From Atlantibacter sp032062175 (GTDB taxonomy: Bacteria; Pseudomonadota; Gammaproteobacteria; Enterobacterales; Enterobacteriaceae): DNA of 64,000 bases. Positions 53,401 to 62,615 of the stretch are shown piece after piece; the first letter of the stretch is position 1; each line of letters opens with the position of its first letter. A program made the translations under genes and the position numbers. The stretch spans positions 14,278-78,277 of the forward strand of contig NZ_DAMBQK010000023.1 of assembly GCF_032062175.1 (NCBI RefSeq), given 5' to 3'. A model generated the notes under the pieces. That model had not been told where the DNA came from. It saw only the letters and a program-made list of their open reading frames with translations, and ran no database searches.

Positions 53401-55933
53401 CGTGCAAAACCTCCATTTGAATATCATCCATTTCGTTGAGCGCGATTAAAGGCGTTAATCCTTCGGCATCTGTGACCCCCTCAATAACCTCACCGCTTGA
53501 TTTTGTTAGCCTGAATTTTGTGTTTTTAAAAACTTCATGGCGGTTACCCTCCGCATGCAACTTAATACGCCGGTGAAACTGGTCCTCTTTAAATACCGGG
53601 GTTTTATCTCTGGCCGATTCCGGGCCGCTCCAGTCCAGTTCCACACCTTTAATGTGTACTCTCGAGGGGGAAAATATTTTTATCGAGCCATCTTCATTTA
53701 TTCGAATGCCGCCGCCGCCGCACAGTAGCTGTATATTTTTTTTGGCGCTAACCGTCACATTGCCGTTGATGCTCTGGATATGGCAGTTCTTATCTGACAG
53801 TAAGCCCATTTCACCGCGCTGTGCCTGAACAGAAATATCGTCTTTGGCCGCAATGATCCTGATGCCAATAGCGCGGGAGAACAGCGATAACCCCTGCCCC
53901 ACGGCGACAGAGAGTTTTTTGAAAATGTTTATGCTGCCGTTGTTTGCCGCGTTGAGGGATAAATCCTTACCCGCCGATATGGCCAGCGTTTCAGGCGTGA
54001 CGTGCGCCATACCTTGTTCGGCATAGGCCACCAGCCCCGGTCTGGCGAGCTTATCCAGCGCGGCATTCAACTGTTGCTGTGGATGGGTATCAACATTAAA
54101 CGCCTGCGCCGTCAGCGCGCTTTGCTGTAAGGATGCCGCCAGCGCCAGGGCGTTCTGGAGTTGTTCAATCACCGGCGCCATATCGAGCTGCTTGCCCTGC
54201 GCCCTGGGCTGCGGATCGGTTGTCAGCATCAACCCTTTCGCGGCGCGGATCACCGCCCGGTCGTCGGTGCGTAACTCTGCACCTTCACCGCGCTGCGTCC
54301 TGGATGCGTCAACAAGATGCCCGAGATTAAGCTGGCTTTTGGCATACTCGGTACTGAGCTTGATGTGCTGCTGACCGCGTTTATCCTCCATCCTTAACTT
54401 ATTCAGCCCTGCCGTTCTGATCACGTTGCGAGTGTTATTACGGTTAGTCACCAGGTCGGGTTTTGGATTGTGATGGAGCGCGTGAGCGATAAAAGGCCTT
54501 TCAGGATCGCCCCCCTCAAAAGCAATCGCAACCTCGGTGCCCTGTATCAGCGGGAAGTGATGACCATACGTATCACCGGCATAAATCCTGGCCAGACGAA
54601 CGGGCATACTTTCATAGCCCTTTTGCTGTTCATCGAGGTCAAAATCAAATTTAACCCAGTACCGGCCCTGCGCATCGATATGGCCGTAGGGGTCGTTATC
54701 CTGCGTTGAGGAAATGATGGCGGGGACAGTCCCGGCTATACGTGGGCGCGGCAGGGGCTGTGGCCGGAAACAGACCGTTTTGCTGTAGGGAATGCCCAGC
54801 AATTCAGATTGCAGGGCGCTGTCACGTTTAGCCTTAATCACCATTGCGGTGACCACAAAACCCCCGGCAAACGATCCCGGAATGGTGCCGTCAATATCAA
54901 GCACCATCCCAGGAACGATAAGCGGGCTTGTGGTTACGCCTGTCAGTACCGACTGGTGGTTAAGGTAAATTTCATGATGGCGTTTTGCGTAAAACCAGCT
55001 TGATTCATCGCCCTGGGCGTGTTCGAACGGAGAACCGGTGACATGGTGAATATCTGCGTAGCGGTAGTCATTGCCGTAAGTGGTTGTGCTATCCCTGACA
55101 GGATCATTCCTGGCATGGAGAACGCCACTGTAAGGCAGCCGGTAGTCAAAATTTTTGGCCTCAACGCTCTGCGGGACAACGTTATGTCGTGAAACCAGTT
55201 TGTCTATTGAATACTGGTTGCTGGTTAAACCTGCGTGGGACGCATGCAGTATCTTTTGATCAAAGAGGTACCGGTTCTGCGCATCACCAAAAACAGTCAC
55301 AATAATAAAAGGCTGTTCTTTATGGTTTTCGAACCTGAACCAGATACCTACCTCTGACAACAAACGGCTGATAAATTGCAGATCCGTTTCGCCCCATTGC
55401 ACAATCATTTCGCGCTCGGGATAGCGGCTTTGCAATTTATCAAAATCGATTTCGTAACCCCTGAAGTGATGCTCTTTCAGAATTTTCGTTACCAGTTCAG
55501 GTACAGTGGTATTCAGATAAATTGCCGATCTTGTTCTGCGGTCGAGCAAGGCCAGTTTATGTTCAAGTATTATTTCGTACAGTGATTCATCTGGCGATGT
55601 GCTGATTAATGAAAATGATGTGATCACCCCCTCAATCTGGCGTTCAATATTCCATTTATCAGAATCGGGAAAATATTTACTCCATTTATCATTAGGGGCA
55701 CGGATATAAAGCGATGCTAACGTGTTAAGCAATACGCTCATGGGGATGTCTTTGTTTGATGATGTAAATCTTATCACGTAAGCATATGGCTTACTTAGAT
55801 TTTCAATACCATGGAGTGATTCAATGTCGAGATTATCAATCGGATCAGCACAATGTAATTTCAGTAAATATTTATTGATACTATCACTCGGTTGAATATC
55901 TTTTATATTATAAAAATTAGAACCCTTGCTCAT
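53393..55933 (-). CDS. vgrG: Type VI secretion spike protein VgrG with DUF2345 and TTR-like tail
   Basis: Spike protein (TssI), 846 residues. About 1-380 form the gp27-like base (YEIILEHKLALLDRRTRSAIY, MIVQWGETDLQFISRLL). An OB-fold gp5-like part follows (GRYWVKFDFDLDEQQKG, SMPVRLARIYAG, IQGTEVAIAFEGGDPERP), then DUF2345 beta-helix repeats (about 600-760; SAGKDLSLNAANNGSI, SAKKNIQLLCGGGGI). Residues about 785-846 form a transthyretin-like domain (HEVFKNTKFRLTKSSGEVIEG, TDAEGLTPLI), typical of VgrGs that load a separate effector. Heads the effector operon; no core T6SS genes are nearby. Confidence 0.95.
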   Translation of the reverse strand: MSKGSNFYNIKDIQPSDSINKYLLKLHCADPIDNLDIESLHGIENLSKPYAYVIRFTSSNKDIPMSVLLNTLASLYIRAPNDKWSKYFPDSDKWNIERQIEGVITSFSLISTSPDESLYEIILEHKLALLDRRTRSAIYLNTTVPELVTKILKEHHFRGYEIDFDKLQSRYPEREMIVQWGETDLQFISRLLSEVGIWFRFENHKEQPFIIVTVFGDAQNRYLFDQKILHASHAGLTSNQYSIDKLVSRHNVVPQSVEAKNFDYRLPYSGVLHARNDPVRDSTTTYGNDYRYADIHHVTGSPFEHAQGDESSWFYAKRHHEIYLNHQSVLTGVTTSPLIVPGMVLDIDGTIPGSFAGGFVVTAMVIKAKRDSALQSELLGIPYSKTVCFRPQPLPRPRIAGTVPAIISSTQDNDPYGHIDAQGRYWVKFDFDLDEQQKGYESMPVRLARIYAGDTYGHHFPLIQGTEVAIAFEGGDPERPFIAHALHHNPKPDLVTNRNNTRNVIRTAGLNKLRMEDKRGQQHIKLSTEYAKSQLNLGHLVDASRTQRGEGAELRTDDRAVIRAAKGLMLTTDPQPRAQGKQLDMAPVIEQLQNALALAASLQQSALTAQAFNVDTHPQQQLNAALDKLARPGLVAYAEQGMAHVTPETLAISAGKDLSLNAANNGSINIFKKLSVAVGQGLSLFSRAIGIRIIAAKDDISVQAQRGEMGLLSDKNCHIQSINGNVTVSAKKNIQLLCGGGGIRINEDGSIKIFSPSRVHIKGVELDWSGPESARDKTPVFKEDQFHRRIKLHAEGNRHEVFKNTKFRLTKSSGEVIEGVTDAEGLTPLIALNEMDDIQMEVLHDE

Positions 55934-56047
55934 CTTTTCATCCTGAAAATAATGTAACCGTTAGGGAACAGGCGTATCTGAGATTATTAATAATTTATAA
56001 TTGTTTAACCAGAAAAAATACGTTGCGTAATATGACGCCAATAGACA

Positions 56048-56076
56048 AGCCCTCATTCAACTGATGAGGGCTTTTT
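56048..56076 (+). terminator. Intrinsic terminator-like hairpin upstream of the vgrG operon
   Basis: AGCCCTCAT / ATGAGGGCT 9-bp stem then T5 on the plus strand. No plus-strand gene ends here; on the minus strand it could weakly terminate the cupin gene. Confidence 0.6.
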
Positions 56077-56142
56077 CATTTAAATATGTATCACGTTGTG
56101 AATAACGACAGGTCGAGCCGCATTTTGCTTCTATGTTCCCGG

Positions 56143-56658
56143 CTAAAGGTGCTGCCAATACTCCGTCAAAGCAGGCGCTTCTCCATTAACCGGATCCTGC
56201 TCAGGAAACGGCAGCGCGGCGATACGCGCCAGCATCTCTGGTGTCGCCGCCTGTCTGCACAGATCAAAATCCGCACCCGGCGGATAGGCCCCAACCACCA
56301 GAAAATCCTCGCTGGCCGATAACCGCCGATGCCCGGTGCCCGCCGGGAGTAACAGCGCGTCGCCGGTTTTCACCTCGATCTCTTCACCGCCTGGCCCGCC
56401 GATCATCAGGCGCGCCGAGCCCTGGGCTACGCCTAACATTTCATGGGCGTTAGAGTGGTAATGGTGATAGTCGAAAATCCCGTCGCGCCACTGGGGCGGC
56501 CAGCCGTTATCAGCGAACCGCTGTTCAAACCGGCTGGCGATATCGCCGTCAGTGATGACGCTTTTATAGATTAAGACCGGTAAATGGGGATTATTAGGCA
56601 CCCAGTCGTGGGCGGCGAGCATCAGGGTTTGGGGAATAATGGCCTGGCGAGCAGTCAT
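56143..56658 (-). CDS. Cupin domain protein (YjlB-like)
   Basis: A 171-residue single-domain cupin. Metal-site motif FDYHHYHSNAHEMLGVAQGSARLMIGG (HHYHSNAHE carries the expected His/Glu ligands) and the second motif TGDALLLPAGTGHRRL. The start at 56658 has AGGAG upstream; the frame extends further 5' but only through the LysR 3' region. Substrate unknown. It resembles Bacillus YjlB. It is downstream of the LysR gene on the same strand, separated by 43 bases. Confidence 0.82.
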   Translation of the reverse strand: MTARQAIIPQTLMLAAHDWVPNNPHLPVLIYKSVITDGDIASRFEQRFADNGWPPQWRDGIFDYHHYHSNAHEMLGVAQGSARLMIGGPGGEEIEVKTGDALLLPAGTGHRRLSASEDFLVVGAYPPGADFDLCRQAATPEMLARIAALPFPEQDPVNGEAPALTEYWQHL

Positions 56659-56701
56659 CCGCGATCTCCTTCCGTTAACGTGTCTGTTAACTGTAGACGG
56701 C

Positions 56702-57580
56702 TTATCGACCCGCCAGTAACTGTTCCAGAAGACTCTGCATGGCTGGAGATAATGCGGCCCCGTCGCGATAGCAAAAGCAGAGCTGTCGCTGCGCCCAGCT
56801 ATCCGCCAGTGCCAGGATAGCGTAGCCATAACGCGGCTGATAGCGCGCGGCAATGCTCAGCGGCAATATCCCGATACCAATGCCCTGCGCCACCATTTCC
56901 CCGACACCCTCAAAGGTGTTCATCCGGATACGCAGCGCCAGCGGGCGGCGGGCGTGGGCGTTGATATGCTCTTGCAAGGCGCTGCCCGGATATAACCCGA
57001 TAAAAGCCTGGTCCTGTACATCAGCAAATTGGACCGTTTTCTGCGATGCCAGTGGATGCCTTTCCGCGACGATCAGCGCCAGGTTGTCGGCGGCCAGCGG
57101 CCATAATTGTAGCCCCTGCGCATCGACGGCATCGGACACGATCCCCGCCTCGCCCACGCCGTTCACCAGGCAATTGACGATATCGCTGCTGGTGCGCTCC
57201 TCCAGTTCAACATGCAGCGTGGGATGCGCCGCTAACCAGCGCGCCAGCCGGGACGGCAGAAACTCGCTGACCGCCGAAGTATTGGCGAAAAGCCGTAGCG
57301 TCTGCTGTGCACCGCTGGCGAAGCCGTTAAGTTCACTTTTCAGTTGGCTTTGCTGTTCGAGGATCAGCCGGGCATGGCGTTCAAACGCTTTGCCCGCCGC
57401 CGTGGTCGCCACGCCGCGCGGATGGCGCTCCAGCAATTGTACGCCCGCATCCGCTTCAATATTACGCAGCCGTTCACTGGCCGACGCCAGCGCCAGGTTT
57501 GCCCGCGCCGCGCCCTGGGTAATGCTGCCCGCGTCAACGATGCATAAGAACAGTTTGAGGTCTGCCAGATCGAGCCGCAT
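56702..57580 (-). CDS. LysR-family transcriptional regulator
   Basis: A 292-residue LysR regulator. The N-terminal winged helix is LADLKLFLCIVDAGSITQGAARANLALASASERLRNIEADAGV (HTH about residues 18-37) and LLERHPRGVATTAAG; the C-terminal co-inducer domain follows (LAADNLALIVAERHPLA, GIGIGILPLSIAARY). Divergent from the TSUP permease across 88 bases, the usual layout for control of the neighbour. Ligand unknown. Confidence 0.92.
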   Translation of the reverse strand: MRLDLADLKLFLCIVDAGSITQGAARANLALASASERLRNIEADAGVQLLERHPRGVATTAAGKAFERHARLILEQQSQLKSELNGFASGAQQTLRLFANTSAVSEFLPSRLARWLAAHPTLHVELEERTSSDIVNCLVNGVGEAGIVSDAVDAQGLQLWPLAADNLALIVAERHPLASQKTVQFADVQDQAFIGLYPGSALQEHINAHARRPLALRIRMNTFEGVGEMVAQGIGIGILPLSIAARYQPRYGYAILALADSWAQRQLCFCYRDGAALSPAMQSLLEQLLAGR

Positions 57581-57668
57581 ACGCTGCCTTTTCTCCCTTC
57601 GGTTGTGCCGAAGGCCGTGTGGGGAAAACCAGATTGTGCCCTGTCCAGCACATTGATTCAATTGAGCA

Positions 57669-58418
57669 ATGGACCCCTTACTTACTGAATACGCTATGAA
57701 TGAGTTAATGCTGATTTTTGTCGCCGCCGGCCTGGTAAAAGGCGTGACGGGGATGGGTTTGCCAACGGTGGCAATGGGCCTGTTAAGCCTGGTGATGCCG
57801 CTGCCGGCGGCCGCCGCGCTGCTGGTGCTGCCGTCGTTTATCACCAATATCTGGCAGCTATTTACCGGCCCATCGCTGGGCCCGATTGTGCGCAGGCTGT
57901 GGCCGATGATGGCGTGTATGGTGCCCGCCACGTTTGCCGGTTCGGCATTGCTGATCGGCGCAGGGCAAGGGGCGGTAGCCGGATTAGGCGCGGCGCTGAT
58001 TGTTTATGCCAGCTATGCGCTGTTAGCCCCGGCGTTGGCGGTTCCGGCACGTGCCGAGGCGTGGCTTTCGCCGCTCACCGGGGCCATCACTGGCGTGGTG
58101 ACCGGTGCGACAGGCGTGTTTGTGATGCCTTCTGTGCCTTATCTTCAGGCGCTATCGATGAGTAAAGACGAACTGGTGCAGGCGCTGGGGCTGTCGTTCA
58201 CCCTTTCTACCGTGGCGCTGGCAGGAGGTCTGGCGGCACATAACGCCTTTCCCCTCGCGCAGCTTAACCAGTCGCTGCTGGCGATCGTTCCGGCGCTGTT
58301 GGGAATGTGGCTGGGGCAGAAGATCCGCGCGCGGTTGAGTGCAAAACATTTTCGGCTGTGCTTTATGCTGTTTTTGCTGGGCCTGGGAGTTGAACTGGCA
58401 TCGAGGCCGTTTATTTGA
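57669..58418 (+). CDS. TSUP (TauE/SafE) family membrane exporter
   Basis: A 249-residue permease with about 8 hydrophobic helices. The TSUP signature is duplicated: VAAGLVKGVTGMGLPTVAMGLL (about 18-39) and GAITGVVTGATGVFVMPSVPYLQAL (about 137-161). Family members export sulfite, sulfoacetate or other organic acids; the substrate here is unknown. The start could also be the ATG at 57696, which removes nine polar residues; neither has a good ribosome binding site. Probably regulated by the divergent LysR. Confidence 0.87.
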   Translation: MDPLLTEYAMNELMLIFVAAGLVKGVTGMGLPTVAMGLLSLVMPLPAAAALLVLPSFITNIWQLFTGPSLGPIVRRLWPMMACMVPATFAGSALLIGAGQGAVAGLGAALIVYASYALLAPALAVPARAEAWLSPLTGAITGVVTGATGVFVMPSVPYLQALSMSKDELVQALGLSFTLSTVALAGGLAAHNAFPLAQLNQSLLAIVPALLGMWLGQKIRARLSAKHFRLCFMLFLLGLGVELASRPFI

Positions 58419-58422
58419 CGGG

Positions 58423-58450
58423 GCGGCATCGCAGAGAACCGCGATGCCGC
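58423..58450. terminator. Intergenic hairpin between the TSUP and HEPN-like genes
   Basis: Perfect 10-bp stem GCGGCATCGC / GCGATGCCGC with an 8-base loop, between two convergent stop codons. No T-run on either side. Confidence 0.6.
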
Positions 58451-58456
58451 GTAAGT

Positions 58457-60325
58457 TTAGATTTTGATGCCGTATTTCGCGGCAACGGTATCGTAATAAT
58501 CAATTTGTTCTTTTACATCAGCGATAACTGGCGGGTAATCTTGTTTAGCAAACTCAAGACGGCGATCGCAATAATATTTAAGAGACTCGCGGAAAACTTT
58601 CATCGATACAGAACTGTACTGGTAATCAGCAAATTTTACGCCGGTCGCTGTCGCTGCCCGTTGAGAAATATCTTGCCGCCCTTCATTGCCAAATAATGAA
58701 TACATGGCAGCCTGGCGCGCTTTAAAAATATCGTTTGCTACCGCGTCGCCATTATCTTTCATTAGCTCTTTAATGCACGCGGCCTGGGGTTTGTTATATT
58801 GGGCATATTCTTTATTCAGTCTGGTCTGGCGTTCAACGGCTTCTTTGCGTTCCTCAGCAAAGATTTTCTGCGCCTTCGAGTCCGCGCACACCAGACGAAT
58901 AATTTTGCCGTTTAAGGCTTCGTGGAGCGTCCCTTCCTTCATACGTTCGCGCATATAATTGATTTGTGTCCGGCACTCATATTCCGACCCGTTGATCCGA
59001 TTCTCAGGGTGCGCAGTAACATATTCAATGGTATCAGCGAGATTCTTGCTGGGATTCTTGCCGTACTCTGTCATGGCCGCTGACAAAAATAATGAATCCC
59101 AGGTCATTCCACCTTCGTTAAACAATTTAACCGTGCGCAAGTCACCGTGCTTAATTGCCTGCTCCATGGTGCCCCGATCCCACTGCACCCCAAGGTTCGC
59201 CAGTTCTTTACGTGGATCAACGCTGGTTTCCTGCTTCACTTTGCCAAGCTTTTCCTGCACGTCGCTGACTTTATCTTTGATGATTTCGGTATTCACAAAG
59301 CTGCCGCCGCTAAAATGCAGTGTCACACCGGTAATGGCGATAATGCCCACAATACCCGCCAGAGCCCAGGTAAGTTTGTGATTTATTTTCTTCACGACCA
59401 CTTCATTACGTTCAGCGGCGGCATTCAGTTTCGCCAACTGTGTCTGATACGCTTTGATAGCCTCGGCGGGCGCGTGGTACAGCGCATCCGGGTCCGTCTG
59501 CAAACGTCCCTGCTGATGCGCATTGCGCAGCGGCTCAACCACCTGGTCGAAATACTCATTCAGCAACAACATTTCTGATTCGGTTAACTTTTTATGGTGG
59601 GCAATTTTATTGCGGATATGGTTCAGGCTCTGCAAAAACTGCGACAGCGTTTCCCGGGTGGTGGAGGCGTAATTCAGCCCCGAGGCGCCGTCAAAATAGG
59701 CGTCGTAATAATTCGGGTAATCCTCTTGATTGGAGAAAATAATCCGCAGTTGTTCCAGCAACGTACCGCTGAGAATATTGTCCTTCTCGGCGCTTTTCAT
59801 AATCCGCGCCACCTGCTCTTTACCAAACAGCGTTTGCAGCCGCTCGGCTAATTTCTGCTGGTCTGCCCAGGCTTCGTCAATCACCTGGCGGATTAACAAC
59901 TCGATGGCGCGCATCTGGCGCACCGCGTTATCCTCGCTGGTTTCGTCGGGCAATGAATAGCGGCTGTCCCAGTTCAGATGCGGATATTTGTGTTTTGCCA
60001 GTTCAAGCAGGTTGACGATTTGCAGGCAGGCGATCAGGCATTTATTCAGGGTGATCGGATCAAGATTTTGCACATCGTCGCAGCCGCGTAACCCTCTCAT
60101 CAGGTCGGCATAATCCAGCATTTGCTGCCGGTTAAATCCCAGCAGTTCGCCCACTTTGATCCAGTTGCCGTTCTCGTTGCGGGCGTCATCCAGCATCCGG
60201 TAACTGGCGTCGAAGCTGTTATTTTCCGGCTGCGGTACGCTTAACACCCTGGCCAACTGTGCATGGGCCAGGGCGATTATATCCCGTGAGCGGGTAACAA
60301 TGGCGATAGCGGTTTTATTATTCAT
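58457..60325 (-). CDS. STY4199-type HEPN-domain membrane protein
   Basis: A 622-residue protein. The N-terminal about 300 residues are helical and include LNHIRNKIAHHKKL with an Rx4H motif (RNKIAH, 238-243), the active-site signature of HEPN ribonucleases. A single membrane helix (318-338, WALAGIVGIIAITGVTLHF) preceded by KK suggests the HEPN part is cytoplasmic. The C-terminal about 280 residues would be periplasmic and contain an ankyrin-like segment (TMEQAIKHGDLRTVKLFNEGG). I recall related Enterobacteriaceae proteins annotated as STY4199-family HEPN, but no function. It follows the 688-residue gene by 21 bases, so the two form an operon. Confidence 0.72.
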   Translation of the reverse strand: MNNKTAIAIVTRSRDIIALAHAQLARVLSVPQPENNSFDASYRMLDDARNENGNWIKVGELLGFNRQQMLDYADLMRGLRGCDDVQNLDPITLNKCLIACLQIVNLLELAKHKYPHLNWDSRYSLPDETSEDNAVRQMRAIELLIRQVIDEAWADQQKLAERLQTLFGKEQVARIMKSAEKDNILSGTLLEQLRIIFSNQEDYPNYYDAYFDGASGLNYASTTRETLSQFLQSLNHIRNKIAHHKKLTESEMLLLNEYFDQVVEPLRNAHQQGRLQTDPDALYHAPAEAIKAYQTQLAKLNAAAERNEVVVKKINHKLTWALAGIVGIIAITGVTLHFSGGSFVNTEIIKDKVSDVQEKLGKVKQETSVDPRKELANLGVQWDRGTMEQAIKHGDLRTVKLFNEGGMTWDSLFLSAAMTEYGKNPSKNLADTIEYVTAHPENRINGSEYECRTQINYMRERMKEGTLHEALNGKIIRLVCADSKAQKIFAEERKEAVERQTRLNKEYAQYNKPQAACIKELMKDNGDAVANDIFKARQAAMYSLFGNEGRQDISQRAATATGVKFADYQYSSVSMKVFRESLKYYCDRRLEFAKQDYPPVIADVKEQIDYYDTVAAKYGIKI

Positions 60326-60346
60326 TCGGTTATTTCTCCGTGCGCA

Positions 60347-62413
60347 TTACTCTTCCTGGCTGCGAATATCAAAGAACCAGAAGAGGATGAATCCCAGCAG
60401 ACCAAAAACTAAAAAGACGATCAGCGTGATCAGTTCAAAGTGGGCGCTCTGCCCGGCGATCTCCGCAAGTTGCTGCGGCGTGGTATCGGGATGTTTAAAC
60501 AGCAACAGTTGCCATTCATATTCATTGGTGGTGAGGATATCGCGCACCGGCTCCCAGACATGGCTGGCGGCAATGCCCATCCCCAGCGCCGAAAACAGCG
60601 AACCGTAAATGCGGTGGCGGCGCGAATTCTGGCGGGCGATGGCGTCGCGCATCAGCGCATCCAGCCTGTCGACCTGGGCAAACAGGTTGCCGCGCTGCTC
60701 GTGTAGCCCCCACTGGCGTTGCAGCATCTCGCTCAGGCGGTTTTGTTGGGCGCTGGCAAACAAGGTGTCGGTGCTGTTCAGCACGTTCAGGGCATTGACG
60801 CGCAGGGCGAAGATCTCCTCTTCCCACTGTTTATCTTCGAGGGTGCCCGTCTGCTGTTTTAGCTGCTCCGGCCATTTTTTGAAGATTTCGCGGGTCTGGC
60901 GCAGGAACTGGGCGTACTCGTCGCTGAGCGCGGCGATGCGCCGGGCAACCTTTAACAGGCCCTCCAGCGCCGGATCGTCCGGCGAGCGGCTAAACAGCGT
61001 GACGCCCTGTTGATGGCTAACGATCAGTACATCGCCCTGCCACTGTGCCTCGTAATGATCCGCCTGCGGCAAGGTGTACGGGGTGGTGGGCAGGGATTGT
61101 TGGCTACAGCCTGCCAGCCATGCTTCAAACGACGGCGTGCTGGTCAGGTAGCTGCTGGTATCGGTTTGCTGTAAACGCGCGTCAGGCTGGTTCCAGCGCC
61201 AGGCGCACACCCGCTTTTGCCCCTCGGCTTGCGGGTTGGGATCGTCAACGCGCGTCAGGCACGGTTCCAGATGATCGACAAATCCTTGCTGCCAGATCAG
61301 CGGCAATACATCCTGCCACCAGTCGAGTTTGCTGCCGGGGATCTCCGTGTCATCGAACTTTTTCGGTGCACCCAGCAGCGTGTAACGCCCCGCGTCATCC
61401 CACCAGGGTTGGTCCGGCGCATTCGGCACCCCAGCGTAGCTGTGTAACGGACGGGGTTTGCTGCACGGGCGCTGCCCCGCCCAGCGGTGATTTTCCCCGG
61501 CTTCCAGCGCCTGCCACAAGTTTTGTAACGACAGGCCGCTTTTCGGATCCACCGAAATTACCATGTCGTTGCCGGTGCCCTGCTGGTGCTGACGATAAAT
61601 GCCCAGCAGCGTAAACCCGTTTTTACTCCAGCTGTGGGTCCGGTCATTACGGGCGAAGATCTTGAACAGGCCGCTGGGGTTTTGCTCATTGAGGAACAGC
61701 GCATCCACCAGCATTTTGCGGCGGCTGTCGGCCTGCTCCACCAGCAGTTGACAGGTGGCGGCGCGTTCAATCGCCAGCTGATAAAGCTGGTATTCATAGG
61801 CCAGCGCGGCCTGCGCCGAGAGATAATCCGCCGACGGCAGGGCCTGAATGCCCTGTAACGGCTGTCGGGTGTGGTTAATGAATGCTGTGAGTAATTTCAG
61901 GCAGCGGATAAAGCCATCGCGCAGTAACTCCGCATCGTAATGATGAGGTGCGGTTTGGGCGGCATGCAGGCGCGCATGGGCGAATACCGTGTGCAGGCAG
62001 GCGGCAGAATGGCCGACGTTATCGCCATCGAGATAAAATCCCTGCTCCCACTGGTCGATATAACGCACCCACTCGTCCAGCTCGTGGGTGTCGCCGCGGG
62101 TGAATACGTTGAACAGCAGCCAGGCAAAACAGCTATCCAGTGAAAAATCTTCAATGGCAATATGGGTAACCGTTTGCGAACGCGCTTTGTCGCTTAATGC
62201 GCGCCGCTCACTGTCGTCCATGGCCCACAGCCACGCAGAAAGCGAACGGTGCTGGCTGCCGTTTTTGCAGTTCAGGGCAATACCCGGCGAGGCCGCGTCG
62301 CCAATACCCAGCGCCAGCATCCCCGCAGGCAACTCGCGCACCGAAGGACGCATTGAAAAAGTGACATTTTCAAGCGCAGCGGCAAGGCAGTCCCAGTTAA
62401 GTCTTTCGGCCAT
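60347..62413 (-). CDS. Large membrane protein of unknown function, operon partner of the HEPN protein
   Basis: I do not recognise this 688-residue family. Residues 1 to about 480 look soluble and helical, with Trp-rich segments (SWSKNGFTLLGIYRQHQQG, WWDDAGRYTLLGAPKKFDD). About 480-600 is a long charged helical/coiled-coil region (RVNALNVLNSTDTLF, HEQRGNLFAQVDRLDALM). Two membrane helices end the protein (IYGSLFSALGMGIAASHVW, about 602-620; ELITLIVFLVFGLLGFILFWFF, about 660-681) with a short charged tail. That stalk-plus-two-helix layout recalls CorA-like proteins, but the GMN motif is absent. First gene of the operon; a TATAAT on the minus strand at 62506-62501 could be its -10. Confidence 0.65.
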   Translation of the reverse strand: MAERLNWDCLAAALENVTFSMRPSVRELPAGMLALGIGDAASPGIALNCKNGSQHRSLSAWLWAMDDSERRALSDKARSQTVTHIAIEDFSLDSCFAWLLFNVFTRGDTHELDEWVRYIDQWEQGFYLDGDNVGHSAACLHTVFAHARLHAAQTAPHHYDAELLRDGFIRCLKLLTAFINHTRQPLQGIQALPSADYLSAQAALAYEYQLYQLAIERAATCQLLVEQADSRRKMLVDALFLNEQNPSGLFKIFARNDRTHSWSKNGFTLLGIYRQHQQGTGNDMVISVDPKSGLSLQNLWQALEAGENHRWAGQRPCSKPRPLHSYAGVPNAPDQPWWDDAGRYTLLGAPKKFDDTEIPGSKLDWWQDVLPLIWQQGFVDHLEPCLTRVDDPNPQAEGQKRVCAWRWNQPDARLQQTDTSSYLTSTPSFEAWLAGCSQQSLPTTPYTLPQADHYEAQWQGDVLIVSHQQGVTLFSRSPDDPALEGLLKVARRIAALSDEYAQFLRQTREIFKKWPEQLKQQTGTLEDKQWEEEIFALRVNALNVLNSTDTLFASAQQNRLSEMLQRQWGLHEQRGNLFAQVDRLDALMRDAIARQNSRRHRIYGSLFSALGMGIAASHVWEPVRDILTTNEYEWQLLLFKHPDTTPQQLAEIAGQSAHFELITLIVFLVFGLLGFILFWFFDIRSQEE

Positions 62414-62500
62414 TCATCATCCTTTAATGCCCGCAGAAATTCAGGCAGCAACGCAGTTAGGGTTATTATTTGTCGGGAAAGAAATGCAGCAAAAAAGAAT

Positions 62501-62506
62501 ATTATA
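62501..62506 (-). promoter_or_regulatory. Candidate -10 for the HEPN operon
   Basis: Minus strand TATAAT 88 bases before the start codon, in an AT-rich region; TTATTG at 62527-62522 is a poor -35 at 15-base spacing. Confidence 0.3.
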
Positions 62507-62562
62507 GATGGGGTAATGCGGCAATAATATTAAACCAAATTGCGCTTAAGTCACGAATAGTC

Positions 62563-62589
62563 ACGACCCTGAATAATTAAACGGGTCGT
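62563..62589 (-). terminator. Hairpin downstream of the MBL gene
   Basis: ACGACCC / GGGTCGT 7-bp stem with a 13-base AT-rich loop, 27 bases after the MBL stop; no clear T-run. Confidence 0.35.
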
Positions 62590-62615
62590 AACTATTAATT
62601 TTAATAGCTTGTATT

